Shown: piece by piece, positions 17,133-25,724 of the stretch | How positions within the stretch are numbered: the first letter of the stretch is position 1 | Layout: every line of letters begins with the position of its first letter | NCBI GenBank assembly: GCA_017642965.1 | Contig: JAEPOJ010000015.1 | Coordinates: forward strand, 16,621 to 80,620 | DNA length: 64,000 nt | Reading direction: 5' to 3' | DNA from: Phycisphaerales bacterium | GTDB taxonomy: Bacteria > Planctomycetota > Phycisphaerae > Phycisphaerales > UBA1924 | The notes under the pieces: generated by a model | The model's input: only the letters and a program-made list of their open reading frames with translations | Databases searched by the model: none | Told to the model about the DNA's origin: nothing | Made by a program: the position numbers and the translations under genes

Positions 17133-17885
17133 ATGGATGAAGAGCTCAAACAAACCGAGTCAACGCGCGAGCAAACGCCACAAGAGCAGAAGGAGTGGGG
17201 CAAGAAGCCCCCGAAGGGCTCAGAGCATCACCTGCTCAAGGGCCCACGCCTCCGCCGCCAGGAGCTCTACACCACCATCCGCATCTTCTTCGAGTTCATC
17301 CGCGGCTTCCGCCGCCTCCACTTCATCGGCCCATGCGTCACCGTGTTCGGCTCCGCACGCTTCGAAGAGGACCACAAGTACTACAAGCTCGCCGTTGAAG
17401 TGGGGGAGAAGCTCGCTGAAGCCGGCTTCGCCGTGATGACCGGGGGCGGGCCCGGCATCATGGAGGCCGCCAACCGCGGCGCCCGCCAGGGCCGCGGGCT
17501 CTCGCTGGGCTGCAACATCGAGCTGCCCATGGAGCAGCACCCCAACCCCTACCTCGACCGCTACATCGACTTCAACTACTTCTTCGTCCGCAAAGTCATG
17601 CTCGTCAAATACTCCGACGCCTTCATCGTCATGCCCGGCGGCTTCGGCACCCTCGACGAGGTCTTCGAGACCGCCGTCCTCATCCAGACCGGCAAAATCG
17701 AGAAGTTCCCCATCATCATCATGGGTCGCGACTTCTGGGAACCCATGCGCGAGTTCATCGACAAATCCCTCATCGCCGGCGGCACCATCTCCCCTGAGGA
17801 CATGGACCTGATCCACGTCACCGACGACCCGGACGAGGCCATCGCGATCATCGCGGAGGCGCAAGCGCGGCGGAATGGTGGTTAA
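17133..17885 (+). CDS. LOG-family (TIGR00730) Rossmann-fold protein
   Basis: The 250-residue protein has the two LOG signatures: GGGPGIMEA (104-112) and PGGFGTLDE (168-176). LOG enzymes hydrolyse nucleoside 5'-monophosphates, releasing the base and ribose 5-phosphate; many were once misannotated as lysine decarboxylases. The N-terminal ~45 residues are charged and probably disordered. The stop overlaps the stop of the convergent aminotransferase gene within the 4-bp palindrome TTAA at 17882-17885. Confidence 0.88.
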   Translation: MDEELKQTESTREQTPQEQKEWGKKPPKGSEHHLLKGPRLRRQELYTTIRIFFEFIRGFRRLHFIGPCVTVFGSARFEEDHKYYKLAVEVGEKLAEAGFAVMTGGGPGIMEAANRGARQGRGLSLGCNIELPMEQHPNPYLDRYIDFNYFFVRKVMLVKYSDAFIVMPGGFGTLDEVFETAVLIQTGKIEKFPIIIMGRDFWEPMREFIDKSLIAGGTISPEDMDLIHVTDDPDEAIAIIAEAQARRNGG

Positions 17886-18823
17886 CTGACCACCCGCACA
17901 CCCTCGCTCTTCGTCTTCTCCACAAACAGCTCGCTCAATCGCTTTGTGACTGCCCCCATCTTCCCATCACCGATCACGCGCCCGTCGATCTTCCCGACCC
18001 ACGCCAGCTCGCCCATCGTCCCCGTCGTGAAGCACTCGTCCGCGTTGTACACGTGCGTCATCGAGATGTCCCGCTCCACGCATGGGATGTCGTGCTCATG
18101 GCAGATGTCGATGATCGTCTGGCGCGTGATCCCCTCGGGGCACGCCGCCGTGGTCGGCGTTTGGACGACGGGCGTGTCATCGCCCGCGTGGGCGGGGTAG
18201 GGCGACACGATGAACACGTGCGTCGCGTTCGCCTCCGCCAAGAAGCCACGCTGATCGAGCATCAGCGCATCGTCCGCCCCATGCGCATTCGCCTCGATCT
18301 TGGCCATGATCGACTGGATCAGGTTGTTGTGATGGATGTTCGGGTCCATCATGTCCGGCGCGAACCGGCGGATGCTGCTCGTGCACAGCGTCAGCCCGCT
18401 GCTGCCCTCCGCGTCCCGGTATACCGGCGGCTTGTGCTCCGCCAGCACGATCAGCGTCGGGCCCGCCTGGTTCAGGCGCGGGTCCATCCCAGAGGTGATC
18501 TTGGTCCCCCGTGAGAGCGTGATGCGGATGTGCACGCCATCCCGCATGTCGTTGGCCGCGAGCGTCTTCTTGATCTCCTCAACCAGCTCATCACGCGTTG
18601 GGATCTGTGTAAACGCCAGCGCCTTGGCGCTGCGACGGAGCCGCTCCAGGTGCTCATCGAGCTTGAAGATCGTGCCGTCGTAGACCCGCAGCCCCTCCCA
18701 GACCCCATCCCCGCCCTGCACCAGCGAATCGAACGGCGAGATCCCCGCCTCGTCCCGATGAATCAGCTCGCCGTTGATGTTGATCTTCAGATCCCGGTTC
18801 TTCTCGTTGAACTTCTGTTGCAT
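17882..18823 (-). CDS. Class IV aminotransferase with Lys-to-His change
   Basis: The 313-residue protein has the fold-type IV layout of branched-chain or D-amino-acid aminotransferases: GDGVWEGLRVYDG, HLERLRRSAKAL, LAEANATHVFIV and TTGTMGEL. The usual Schiff-base lysine in the [IK]-S-L-N-x-L...LAKxEA segment is replaced: here the segment reads PNIHHNNLIQSIMAKIEA, with His164 in that place. The second lysine of the motif (Lys175) is conserved in normal family members but is not the PLP lysine. It could be a divergent subfamily using another mechanism or a non-PLP protein. Confidence in the family is high, in transaminase activity low. Confidence 0.85.
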   Translation of the reverse strand: MQQKFNEKNRDLKININGELIHRDEAGISPFDSLVQGGDGVWEGLRVYDGTIFKLDEHLERLRRSAKALAFTQIPTRDELVEEIKKTLAANDMRDGVHIRITLSRGTKITSGMDPRLNQAGPTLIVLAEHKPPVYRDAEGSSGLTLCTSSIRRFAPDMMDPNIHHNNLIQSIMAKIEANAHGADDALMLDQRGFLAEANATHVFIVSPYPAHAGDDTPVVQTPTTAACPEGITRQTIIDICHEHDIPCVERDISMTHVYNADECFTTGTMGELAWVGKIDGRVIGDGKMGAVTKRLSELFVEKTKSEGVRVVS

Positions 18824-18856
18824 GCGTCAAGCGTAGCAGCGAGCTCGATGCTCCGC

Positions 18857-19669
18857 TCAGCTATCTTGCCGTGTCGCGTGCAACTCCAGCCCTGGATAGT
18901 ACAACGCGAGTTTTCCTTCACCATACAGCTTGATTGATGCGCTCCGTGAGCCAGCAGGCCTGAACACCTGGGAGTCATTATCGTGGCCGCTCGATGCCGC
19001 AGCGCCGGGTATGAGGTTTCGTGCGTTTTCGTTGTCGATCTTGAGCGTCAGGCAGCTGAACCGCTCAGACCAACCAATTTCAATCCGATGATCAAACTCG
19101 CACGATCCGTACACACCGACATGCGCCTCCACAGATCCGCGATCGGTCTCAAAGATCTCCGCACCCTGATCAAGCCCGGCCCGCTCGAGGTACCGCATCA
19201 CCCGCGTCGCTTCGCCAGCCTGCGCATGCCGATACAGCGAGATGCTGTGCGGCCCCTCGATCTCCCGCGCGCCGGGCATCGACTCGATGAAGCCCCGAAC
19301 CGCAGCGTGCTTGTCGAGGGTGGCCAACGTAAAGATCGTCGGGCGCGCACCGTGCATGAGCAGCAGCTCGATGATGTCCTTGCGACCCGTGTGCGAGCAC
19401 GCGCCGATCGCCGTCTCGTAATCACCGAATCCCCAATCCCACGCGGACTTGGCGAGGTCCGGGTCCTCCGCGAGCATCTCCCGCACCGTCTCGATCCGTG
19501 CATGGCAGGCCCCAACAAAGGCCCGCACGCGTTCCGCATCTGCCCGCACGGGTGGATCAGCTCGAACACCATCATTTCGTATTTGGCCGAAACCGCCCGC
19601 GTAGGCCATTCCGCCAGCGATTGAAACCGACCCCGCCGCGATGAATCCGCGTCTGCTTGTTGTGTGCAT
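18857..19669 (-). CDS. Exported ankyrin-repeat protein with Tat-like signal
   Basis: The 270-residue product begins with a twin-arginine motif SRRGFIAAGS and a hydrophobic segment, so Tat export is likely. Residues ~45-165 form two or three ankyrin-like repeats (ETAIGACSHTGRKDIIELLLMHGA and neighbours). The C-terminal ~90 residues have a beta-rich, unassigned pattern. AAGGAG lies 7 nt before the ATG. Binding partner and role are unknown. It lies 59 bp downstream of the sulfotransferase-like gene in the same direction. Confidence 0.75.
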   Translation of the reverse strand: MHTTSRRGFIAAGSVSIAGGMAYAGGFGQIRNDGVRADPPVRADAERVRAFVGACHARIETVREMLAEDPDLAKSAWDWGFGDYETAIGACSHTGRKDIIELLLMHGARPTIFTLATLDKHAAVRGFIESMPGAREIEGPHSISLYRHAQAGEATRVMRYLERAGLDQGAEIFETDRGSVEAHVGVYGSCEFDHRIEIGWSERFSCLTLKIDNENARNLIPGAAASSGHDNDSQVFRPAGSRSASIKLYGEGKLALYYPGLELHATRQDS

Positions 19670-19728
19670 GCCCTGCTCCTTGGTGACCCTCTGTCTAAGG
19701 GTCTACACCGGAGCGGGCCCACGGGTTG

Positions 19729-20460
19729 CTACAGCTTGTGCGCCGCGAGCAGATCGTACAACACGTTACATTCCTGCAACACGCCCTTCAACCGCTCTGG
19801 GACCCGCTCCTGCTTCGGCTCATAAGCCGCGAACCCCGTCGACTGATACACGCTCGCATACCAATGAGTGGCCCAGACCCCGTCCTCCTCGCGCGTGCCC
19901 GACTCCCAAGCCAGCATCGATTCATCGAATGCGACGCCGAACCGCTCGCACACCCGCGCGAGCATCCCGCCGGGGTCCATGAGCACATCACGCGAATCGA
20001 TCACGATCGGTGCGGTGTCAGTCTCATCCCGCAGCCAATCGAACAACGCAACCTGCTGCGGCAACCCCAGGTCCTCCGGCGTCGGGTTGTCGATGACTTT
20101 GATAAAACTCGTGATCATCGCCGCCGGGTCGCGGATGAGAAAGCAGTTCGTCAAGCCGCCAATCCAGTTCCAGTCCATGCCGGGGGTCAGATGATGCGCC
20201 ATGTGCTTCTGATACCACACCGATTTTCCGTTCGGAACTGGCCCCGTCAGCTGTGCCGCAACCTCCCGCCAATCCGTCGCCTGCGAACGCATCACTTCGT
20301 CGTAGGCCGGGTGCTCGCGTCGTTTATCCTCATCGATCACACTCAGGTAATGCGCATACAGCGGCTCATCGCTCACGAAACAATCGCCCCGAGCACCCCA
20401 GCTCCGCATCAACGCCGTCGAGATATTGCGCGGCCCCGACCACATCGCGATCCGTGTCAT
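19729..20460 (-). CDS. Sulfotransferase-like P-loop protein
   Basis: The 243-residue protein starts WSGPRNISTALMRSW, the 5'-phosphosulfate-binding loop variant of a bacterial sulfotransferase-like family. IRDPAAMITS (the 3'-phosphate-binding RDP segment) follows near residue 110. The family is related to PAPS sulfotransferases, but substrates are mostly unknown. The start codon overlaps the upstream DUF3592-like gene by 4 bp (ATGA), so the two are translationally coupled. Confidence 0.82.
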   Translation of the reverse strand: MTRIAMWSGPRNISTALMRSWGARGDCFVSDEPLYAHYLSVIDEDKRREHPAYDEVMRSQATDWREVAAQLTGPVPNGKSVWYQKHMAHHLTPGMDWNWIGGLTNCFLIRDPAAMITSFIKVIDNPTPEDLGLPQQVALFDWLRDETDTAPIVIDSRDVLMDPGGMLARVCERFGVAFDESMLAWESGTREEDGVWATHWYASVYQSTGFAAYEPKQERVPERLKGVLQECNVLYDLLAAHKL

Positions 20461-21185
20461 TGCTCAATCTCCCGGAGCGCCGCCGCGACCCGGCTCGCCT
20501 GCCATGCACCAATGACCGGCAAGAGTGCCGAAACCCCAGCTCCGAGCGCCACCGCGATCAGCCAAGACGGGAGCCGGCTCGACGGCACAAATGTCATCGC
20601 GTGCCATGCCGCGTACCCGCCAATCCCCAGGATGCCGACCATGATCGCCCACGCCCCCAGCCAGGCCCTGCCCGTCCAGCGCCAGCCCCCGCAGACCGTG
20701 AGCAGCATCCCGCAGAACCCCCACGCGAACAGCCCCGCCCCGACCCCGGCGTAAACCGTACCGTTCCAGTGCTTCTCCAGAAACGCCGGCACGCCCGCAT
20801 CGTCCGGGAGCCACGCCTCGGTCTCAGCCCCGACGGGCAACCGCTCGACGATGCCCCGCGGGTCGCGCTGCGCCGCAGGGTCGCCCACGGGGAAGTACCG
20901 GTCCGAGGTCTGCTCGTCACCATCCCGCGTATACACGAACTCGATCATCGCGACCTGCTCCGTGCGGTTGCTGCCCGTACTCACCTGGCCCAGCTTGGAC
21001 TTGGTGATCGTCGCCATGATCCGCTCGGTGGCCGCGTTGCTCTTTGCCTGCTCGATCGCCGAGCCCATGCTCAGCACGAGCATCACCGTTCCAAGCACCA
21101 GAAACGGCAGGCACACGACCGCGACTGGAGCGAACAGGCACCCCGCCCGGATCTCACTGATATCTTCGAGACGCTTCCGATCCAT
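20457..21185 (-). CDS. DUF3592-like membrane protein
   Basis: The 242-residue protein has an N-terminal membrane segment (about 17-38). An extracytoplasmic region (45-135) follows, with ATITKSKLGQVSTGS and IEFVYTRDGDEQTSDRYFPVG, resembling DUF3592 proteins. Three more hydrophobic segments follow (about 143-163, 170-190, 207-227). Function unknown. It is coupled to the sulfotransferase-like gene and lies 38 bp after the MFS gene, so the three probably form one transcript. Confidence 0.75.
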   Translation of the reverse strand: MDRKRLEDISEIRAGCLFAPVAVVCLPFLVLGTVMLVLSMGSAIEQAKSNAATERIMATITKSKLGQVSTGSNRTEQVAMIEFVYTRDGDEQTSDRYFPVGDPAAQRDPRGIVERLPVGAETEAWLPDDAGVPAFLEKHWNGTVYAGVGAGLFAWGFCGMLLTVCGGWRWTGRAWLGAWAIMVGILGIGGYAAWHAMTFVPSSRLPSWLIAVALGAGVSALLPVIGAWQASRVAAALREIEQ

Positions 21186-21223
21186 GCCGCCAAGTCTATC
21201 ACACCCAGCAGGTCACCTGATCG

Positions 21224-22627
21224 CTACTTCGACGCGGAATCCATGTCGTCGATCGAGGGCACGACCGGGCGATCGATCCCGCCGAACTGCGGGCGGATCC
21301 CCATCGTGCGGAAGATCACCGGGCGGATCCTCTTGATCTCAGGCATGTGCACCCGCGCGAGCAGGATAATCGTGCCCAACCGGACCACGGCACTCACGAG
21401 GAAGAGGGTGTGGTATGCGCCGGCGCCCTCGCCCATCATCCGGAAGATCAACGCGCCCGCACTCGCACCAAGCACGATCGTGACCGCGTTGAGCGCAGTC
21501 TGCGTCGTCAGCACGCTCGTCCGTTCCCGAGCCGGGATCGTCTCGAGCAGCAGGAGCATCGTGGCCATCTCATAGCACGCCCACATCATCCCCGACACAA
21601 GCTGGATGGCCAGCAGGAACCAAGGGTTTGGCGAAATCACCCAGACCGCGCTCATCGGGATGATCCCGATCCCACCGATCCACAGCAGACGGGCAGCACC
21701 GTAGCGCTTCGCGTATCGACCAATGATCGGCATCGCGATCACCCGCCCCATGAACGAACCGCACAGCAACCCCGCATAGATCAGATAATCAAACCCGAGC
21801 TCTTTGAGCATGTAGGGCGAAAAGAACGGCCCGGAAACCTGCACGCCCAGCGTCACGCCCAGCATGTACAGGATCAATCGCCCGCCGGACACCGCCTTGG
21901 GACCCTTCAGGAACGCCCTGATCGGCACCCGCGTCTGCCCCTCGGGCATGGGCTCGGGCTCGCTCACCCGTGTATGGCACCATGTCGAGATCAACCGGGC
22001 CACACCCGCGACCGCGAAGAGCACCGCGAACACAAGCAGGTACGATCCGCCCTCATCACCACGGGTGAAATGCATGCGCCCGAAATACAGCAACACACCC
22101 GCACCGATCAGCGAGAACATGAGCACCGCCTGCGCCCGTCGAGTCCGTCCCGCGAAGTACTTCGCCCGCACCGGGCGGGGCACGACCGTCCCGATCCACG
22201 TGTTCCACGCCGGGCCACCACCGAGGTTGAACGCCCAGTACAGCGAGACCATCACAAAGATCAGCCAGTCGGGCATATGACCGACCACCGCCGCGATGAT
22301 CATGGGGATGAAGCTCAGCGCCTGCAGACCAGCGGCCAGCACCACCCAGCGTTTGTGAGAACCGAGCGCACGAACGGCGCTCGGGCCCGCAAGCTGCAGC
22401 AATGCCCCCGCGAGCAAAGGCACCGATCCCAGGAGGCCAGCCAGCGTCTCGCCCATCCCAACAGCGAGAGCGAATGCCACAAAGTACGCCTCGCCGCACC
22501 CAACCATGACAGAGAACAGCATCGCGTCCCGCGTGCTGAAACGAAGATCGCGCCGGATCTCTTCCGCTGTTCTCGTGCCTTGCTGACTCAACGATCCGAT
22601 TCCTGCTTGCCCACGCCGACACGGCAT
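21224..22627 (-). CDS. MFS transporter
   Basis: The 467-residue protein has about twelve hydrophobic segments and the short charged loops of the major facilitator superfamily (for example IGRYAKRYGAARLLW after TM8 or so). ATG 22627 has GAGGG about 7 nt upstream. A TTG 36 nt inside, with AGGA upstream, would drop the Arg-rich first 12 residues and is an alternative. Substrate unknown. It is divergent from the esterase gene with only 15 bp between starts, so both promoters must overlap the coding ends. Confidence 0.85.
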   Translation of the reverse strand: MPCRRGQAGIGSLSQQGTRTAEEIRRDLRFSTRDAMLFSVMVGCGEAYFVAFALAVGMGETLAGLLGSVPLLAGALLQLAGPSAVRALGSHKRWVVLAAGLQALSFIPMIIAAVVGHMPDWLIFVMVSLYWAFNLGGGPAWNTWIGTVVPRPVRAKYFAGRTRRAQAVLMFSLIGAGVLLYFGRMHFTRGDEGGSYLLVFAVLFAVAGVARLISTWCHTRVSEPEPMPEGQTRVPIRAFLKGPKAVSGGRLILYMLGVTLGVQVSGPFFSPYMLKELGFDYLIYAGLLCGSFMGRVIAMPIIGRYAKRYGAARLLWIGGIGIIPMSAVWVISPNPWFLLAIQLVSGMMWACYEMATMLLLLETIPARERTSVLTTQTALNAVTIVLGASAGALIFRMMGEGAGAYHTLFLVSAVVRLGTIILLARVHMPEIKRIRPVIFRTMGIRPQFGGIDRPVVPSIDDMDSASK

Positions 22628-22642
22628 GGTATACCCTCACAC

Positions 22643-23458
22643 ATGAAACGAGCACACGTCCTTATCGTCGCACTCACCGCCCTGATGTTCACGATCGTTC
22701 CCGGATTCACCGCGATGGCGCAGGATTCAAACACCGAACCACCCACGCCTCTCCGGATGTACGACATCTCGATGGACATCAACGGGCAACGATACGCCTG
22801 CAAGGTCATGGTCAACGAGGCCGCGACCCTCGGCGGCAGCGCCCTGCTCTTCCTCCACGGCGCCGGCGAGTGCGGCACAGAGGGCGTCCGTCAGCTCCAC
22901 GTCGGGCTCCCTCGATACGCCATGCAAAGCCCCGAAGACTGGCCCTTCGTCATCATCGCGCCCCAGAAACCGACCGTGAACTCAGAGTGGGAGGACCACA
23001 GCGAAGCCGTGATGGCCCTCCTCGACAGGGCCGCCGAGTTGGAACTCTTCGACCCCGACCGCCTCGCAATCACCGGCCTCTCTCAGGGTGGGCACGGCAC
23101 CATCACCATCGCCGGCCTCCACCCGGACCGATTCAAGGCCGCCTCGCCAGTCTGTGCGTACGTACGCCCCGTCTTCAATAAAGACCGCGAGCGCATCGCC
23201 AGGACCGAGGCGTCAAAGACTGACCCGGAGGTGATCCAAGCGGCCGAGCGGCTCGCACAGATTCCGATCTGGCTCCATCATGGAGACGCGGATTCCGTGG
23301 TCCCGGTGCAGGAATCCAGGGCCATCCAGCAGGCCCTGCGCTCGCTTGGTGCTGAAGTCCGTTACAGCGAATACCACAACGTCGACCATAACTCCTGGGA
23401 CAACGCCTACCAGGACAGCAATCTCAGCGACTGGTTCAAGGAACTGCTCAGCGAGTGA
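22643..23458 (+). CDS. Secreted alpha/beta hydrolase (PHB-depolymerase/esterase-like)
   Basis: The true start is ATG 22643; the frame is open much further upstream but only as antisense to the MFS gene. The 271-residue protein has a signal peptide (cleavage near MAQ). It also has LFLHGAGECGTEG, nucleophile elbow GLSQGG (Ser147), HHGDADSVVPV (Asp217) and YHNVDHNSW (His249), a complete triad in the polyhydroxybutyrate depolymerase/feruloyl-esterase layout. It probably acts on an ester substrate outside the cytoplasm. Convergent with thrS, the two stops abutting. Confidence 0.85.
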   Translation: MKRAHVLIVALTALMFTIVPGFTAMAQDSNTEPPTPLRMYDISMDINGQRYACKVMVNEAATLGGSALLFLHGAGECGTEGVRQLHVGLPRYAMQSPEDWPFVIIAPQKPTVNSEWEDHSEAVMALLDRAAELELFDPDRLAITGLSQGGHGTITIAGLHPDRFKAASPVCAYVRPVFNKDRERIARTEASKTDPEVIQAAERLAQIPIWLHHGDADSVVPVQESRAIQQALRSLGAEVRYSEYHNVDHNSWDNAYQDSNLSDWFKELLSE

Positions 23459-25537
23459 TCAGGCCTTGACCGCTTCAAATCGCTCGCGAACCGTGCTTCG
23501 CCCCTTCGTGCGGTACTCCTCACCGATCGCGCTGATGAACTCATCGAGCGGCATCGACCCAAGGTCCTTCTCGATCCCGAACGCACGCACGGACACCGCG
23601 CGGTTCTCCGCATCACGAGGCCCAACCACGACGAGATACGGGATCTTCATCTCCGACCCGTTCTTGATCTTCGCCTGGACGCGCTGGTCGTGATCGTCCA
23701 GCGTCGCACGGATCCCGATCGCGTGCAGCGCACTCATCACTTCGTGCGCGTAGTCGTTGCTCTTTTCCGAGATCGGGAGCACACGGACCTGCTCTGGGGC
23801 GAGCCAGACCGGGAACGCACCGGCGAAGTGCTCGATGAGCACGCCAATGAACCGCTCCATCGACCCGAACGGGGCGCGGTGGATCATCACCGGGCGGTGC
23901 TTCTCGTTGTCAGCGCCGACATAGGTCAGATCGAACCGCTCGGGCAGGTTGTAGTCCACCTGCACCGTGCCCAGCTGCCACTCGCGACCAATCACGTCCT
24001 TGACGACGAAGTCGATCTTGGGGCCATAGAACGCCGCCTCGCCGGGCTCTTCGGTGAAGGGCACGCCGAGCGTCTGCGCCGCCTCCCGGCACGCCTGCTC
24101 CGCCTTGTCCCAGTTCGCCGGGTCCCCCGTGTACTTGCCGCTGTCCGGGTCACGCAGACCCACACGCACGCGGTAGTCCTTCATGCCGAGAACCTGGAAG
24201 ATCGTCTTGACGAGCGTCAGGCACCCCTGCACTTCCTGCCCGATCTGCTCGGGCGTGCAGAAGAGGTGCGCATCGTCCTGCGTGAACCCACGCACACGGG
24301 TCATGCCGTTGAGCTCGCCCGATTGTTCCCACCGGTACACCGTCCCGAACTCCGCGAGTCGAACAGGGAGGTCCTTGTAGGAGTGGGGCTGGGACGCGAA
24401 CACCTTGATGTGGTGCGGGCAGTTCATGGGCTTGAGCATGAACCCCTCGATCTCACCCGTCGTCATGTGGTTCGACAGCTGGGCGCACGAGCACCCCTCT
24501 TCGCTAAGCTGGGCCATGTGGTCCCGCTCGATCAGCGGCGGGAACTGCGACTCCGCGTAGTACGGGAAGTGCCCCGATGTCCGATACAGGTCGAGCTTGC
24601 CGATATGCGGCGTGAAGACCTCGGAGTACCCCTGCTTCGCGAGCTCTACCGAGATGAAGTTCTGCAGCTCCTTGCGCACCACCGACCCGTTGGGTGTCCA
24701 GAGGATGAGCCCCTGCCCGACCGTTTCGTCGATGTGGAAGAGCTTGAGCTTCTTGCCCAGCACGCGATGATCACGCTTCTTCGCTTCCTCAAGCCGATCC
24801 AGATACGCGTTGAGGTCCTTCTTGCTGAAGAATGCCGTGCCGTACACGCGAGTCAGACGATCGGAGTTCTCGTCCCCGTGCCAATACGACGACGCGAGCG
24901 ACATCACCTTGAACGCGCCGATCCGACCCGTGCTCGGCACATGAGGTCCCCGGCATAGATCCTCCCAGTTCTTCCCGGGCTCGCCCGTTGCGTAGAAGCT
25001 CAGCGACAATGACCCCGCCTCGTGCGCCCGATGCGCGTTGTCGAGCTTGTACTTCGATCCCTCACGCTTGACCTTCTCAAGTCCTTCGGAGTACTCGAGC
25101 TCGTAGCGTGTAAACGGGCGGTCCTCCTTGACGATGTTCGCCATCTCCGCCTCGATCGCCTCGAAGTCGCCCTCCTTGAGCGGGCGGTCTTCCGGAAACG
25201 CGATGTCGTAGTAGAACCCGTTGTCGAGCGGCGGGCCATACACCAGCTGCGCCCCGGGCACGATCCGTTGGATCGCCTCCGCCATCACGTGGGCCGTCGA
25301 GTGGCGAAGCAGCTGCAGCGCGTTGGGGTCGTCCTGCTTGTCCCGCGTCTTCTCAGTCACGAGCGACAGCGTGCAGTCATGATCGATCACCGTGCTCAGG
25401 TCGCACAGCTCCTCGTCGATGATCGCACCGACGCACGCCTTCGCGAGCCGCTCGCCGATCGACATCGCGATGTCGTGAGCGCTGATGGGGTTATCAAACG
25501 ATTTAACCGATCCGTCGGGGAGGGTGATCTGAGGCAT
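23459..25537 (-). CDS. thrS: Threonyl-tRNA synthetase
   Basis: The 692-residue enzyme charges tRNA-Thr. Domains in order: TGS (1-62), editing domain with the HxxxH motif (His79, His83), and class II catalytic core. The core has zinc Cys in MKPMNCPHHI, motif 2 FGTVYRWEQSGELNGMTRVRGFTQDDAHLFC and motif 3 GSMERFIGVLIEHFAGAFP. The anticodon-binding domain follows (from about 590). Upstream lies a threonine-rich leader ORF and attenuator, described separately, so expression is probably set by Thr-tRNA charging. No T-box consensus is present. Confidence 0.97.
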   Translation of the reverse strand: MPQITLPDGSVKSFDNPISAHDIAMSIGERLAKACVGAIIDEELCDLSTVIDHDCTLSLVTEKTRDKQDDPNALQLLRHSTAHVMAEAIQRIVPGAQLVYGPPLDNGFYYDIAFPEDRPLKEGDFEAIEAEMANIVKEDRPFTRYELEYSEGLEKVKREGSKYKLDNAHRAHEAGSLSLSFYATGEPGKNWEDLCRGPHVPSTGRIGAFKVMSLASSYWHGDENSDRLTRVYGTAFFSKKDLNAYLDRLEEAKKRDHRVLGKKLKLFHIDETVGQGLILWTPNGSVVRKELQNFISVELAKQGYSEVFTPHIGKLDLYRTSGHFPYYAESQFPPLIERDHMAQLSEEGCSCAQLSNHMTTGEIEGFMLKPMNCPHHIKVFASQPHSYKDLPVRLAEFGTVYRWEQSGELNGMTRVRGFTQDDAHLFCTPEQIGQEVQGCLTLVKTIFQVLGMKDYRVRVGLRDPDSGKYTGDPANWDKAEQACREAAQTLGVPFTEEPGEAAFYGPKIDFVVKDVIGREWQLGTVQVDYNLPERFDLTYVGADNEKHRPVMIHRAPFGSMERFIGVLIEHFAGAFPVWLAPEQVRVLPISEKSNDYAHEVMSALHAIGIRATLDDHDQRVQAKIKNGSEMKIPYLVVVGPRDAENRAVSVRAFGIEKDLGSMPLDEFISAIGEEYRTKGRSTVRERFEAVKA

Positions 25538-25586
25538 GTTCCTGCTCGCTGTATGTGGCTTCGATTCCGTTCAGGGTGATCCTAGA

Positions 25587-25615
25587 TGAAAATACGCCCG
25601 GCAGCGGCCGGGCGT
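25587..25615 (-). terminator. thrS attenuator terminator hairpin
   Basis: A perfect 9-bp GC-rich stem (ACGCCCGGC/GCCGGGCGT on the minus strand, plus coordinates 25594-25602 and 25607-25615) with a 4-nt loop is followed by ATTTTC. It lies 34 nt after the stop of the Thr-rich leader ORF and about 50 nt before the thrS start. An upstream segment GCGGCTGG (25640-25647) can pair with CCGGCCGC (25604-25611), which overlaps this stem and its loop; the two structures exclude each other. This is the classical terminator/antiterminator arrangement. Confidence 0.8.
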
Positions 25616-25649
25616 CGTGTGCGATTTCTGCAACAACAACCAGCCGCCA

Positions 25650-25700
25650 TCAATCAGGCGTAGTCGTGGTGGTGGTCGCGGTGGTGGTGTTCAGTCTCAT
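25650..25700 (-). CDS. Threonine-rich leader peptide of thrS (16 aa)
   Basis: ATG at 25700 reads MRLNTTTATTTTTTPD and stops with TGA at 25650-25652. Nine of 16 codons are Thr (six ACC, two ACG, one ACT), close in style to E. coli thrL. A terminator follows 34 nt later. A short CGCC/GGCG hairpin spanning the leader stop codon can mask part of the antiterminator. By analogy with amino-acid operon leaders, stalling at Thr codons when Thr-tRNA is scarce would free the antiterminator and allow thrS transcription. No strong SD precedes the ATG. A TAGACT box (25714-25719 on the minus strand) would give a very short 5' end, so leaderless initiation is possible. Confidence 0.72.
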   Translation of the reverse strand: MRLNTTTATTTTTTPD

Positions 25701-25724
25701 ATTCGCGAACTTTAGTCTACATCT

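Noticed and set aside
21347..22642. N-terminal extension of the secreted esterase (703-aa frame)
   Set aside because: Antisense to the MFS gene; the signal peptide begins at 22643.
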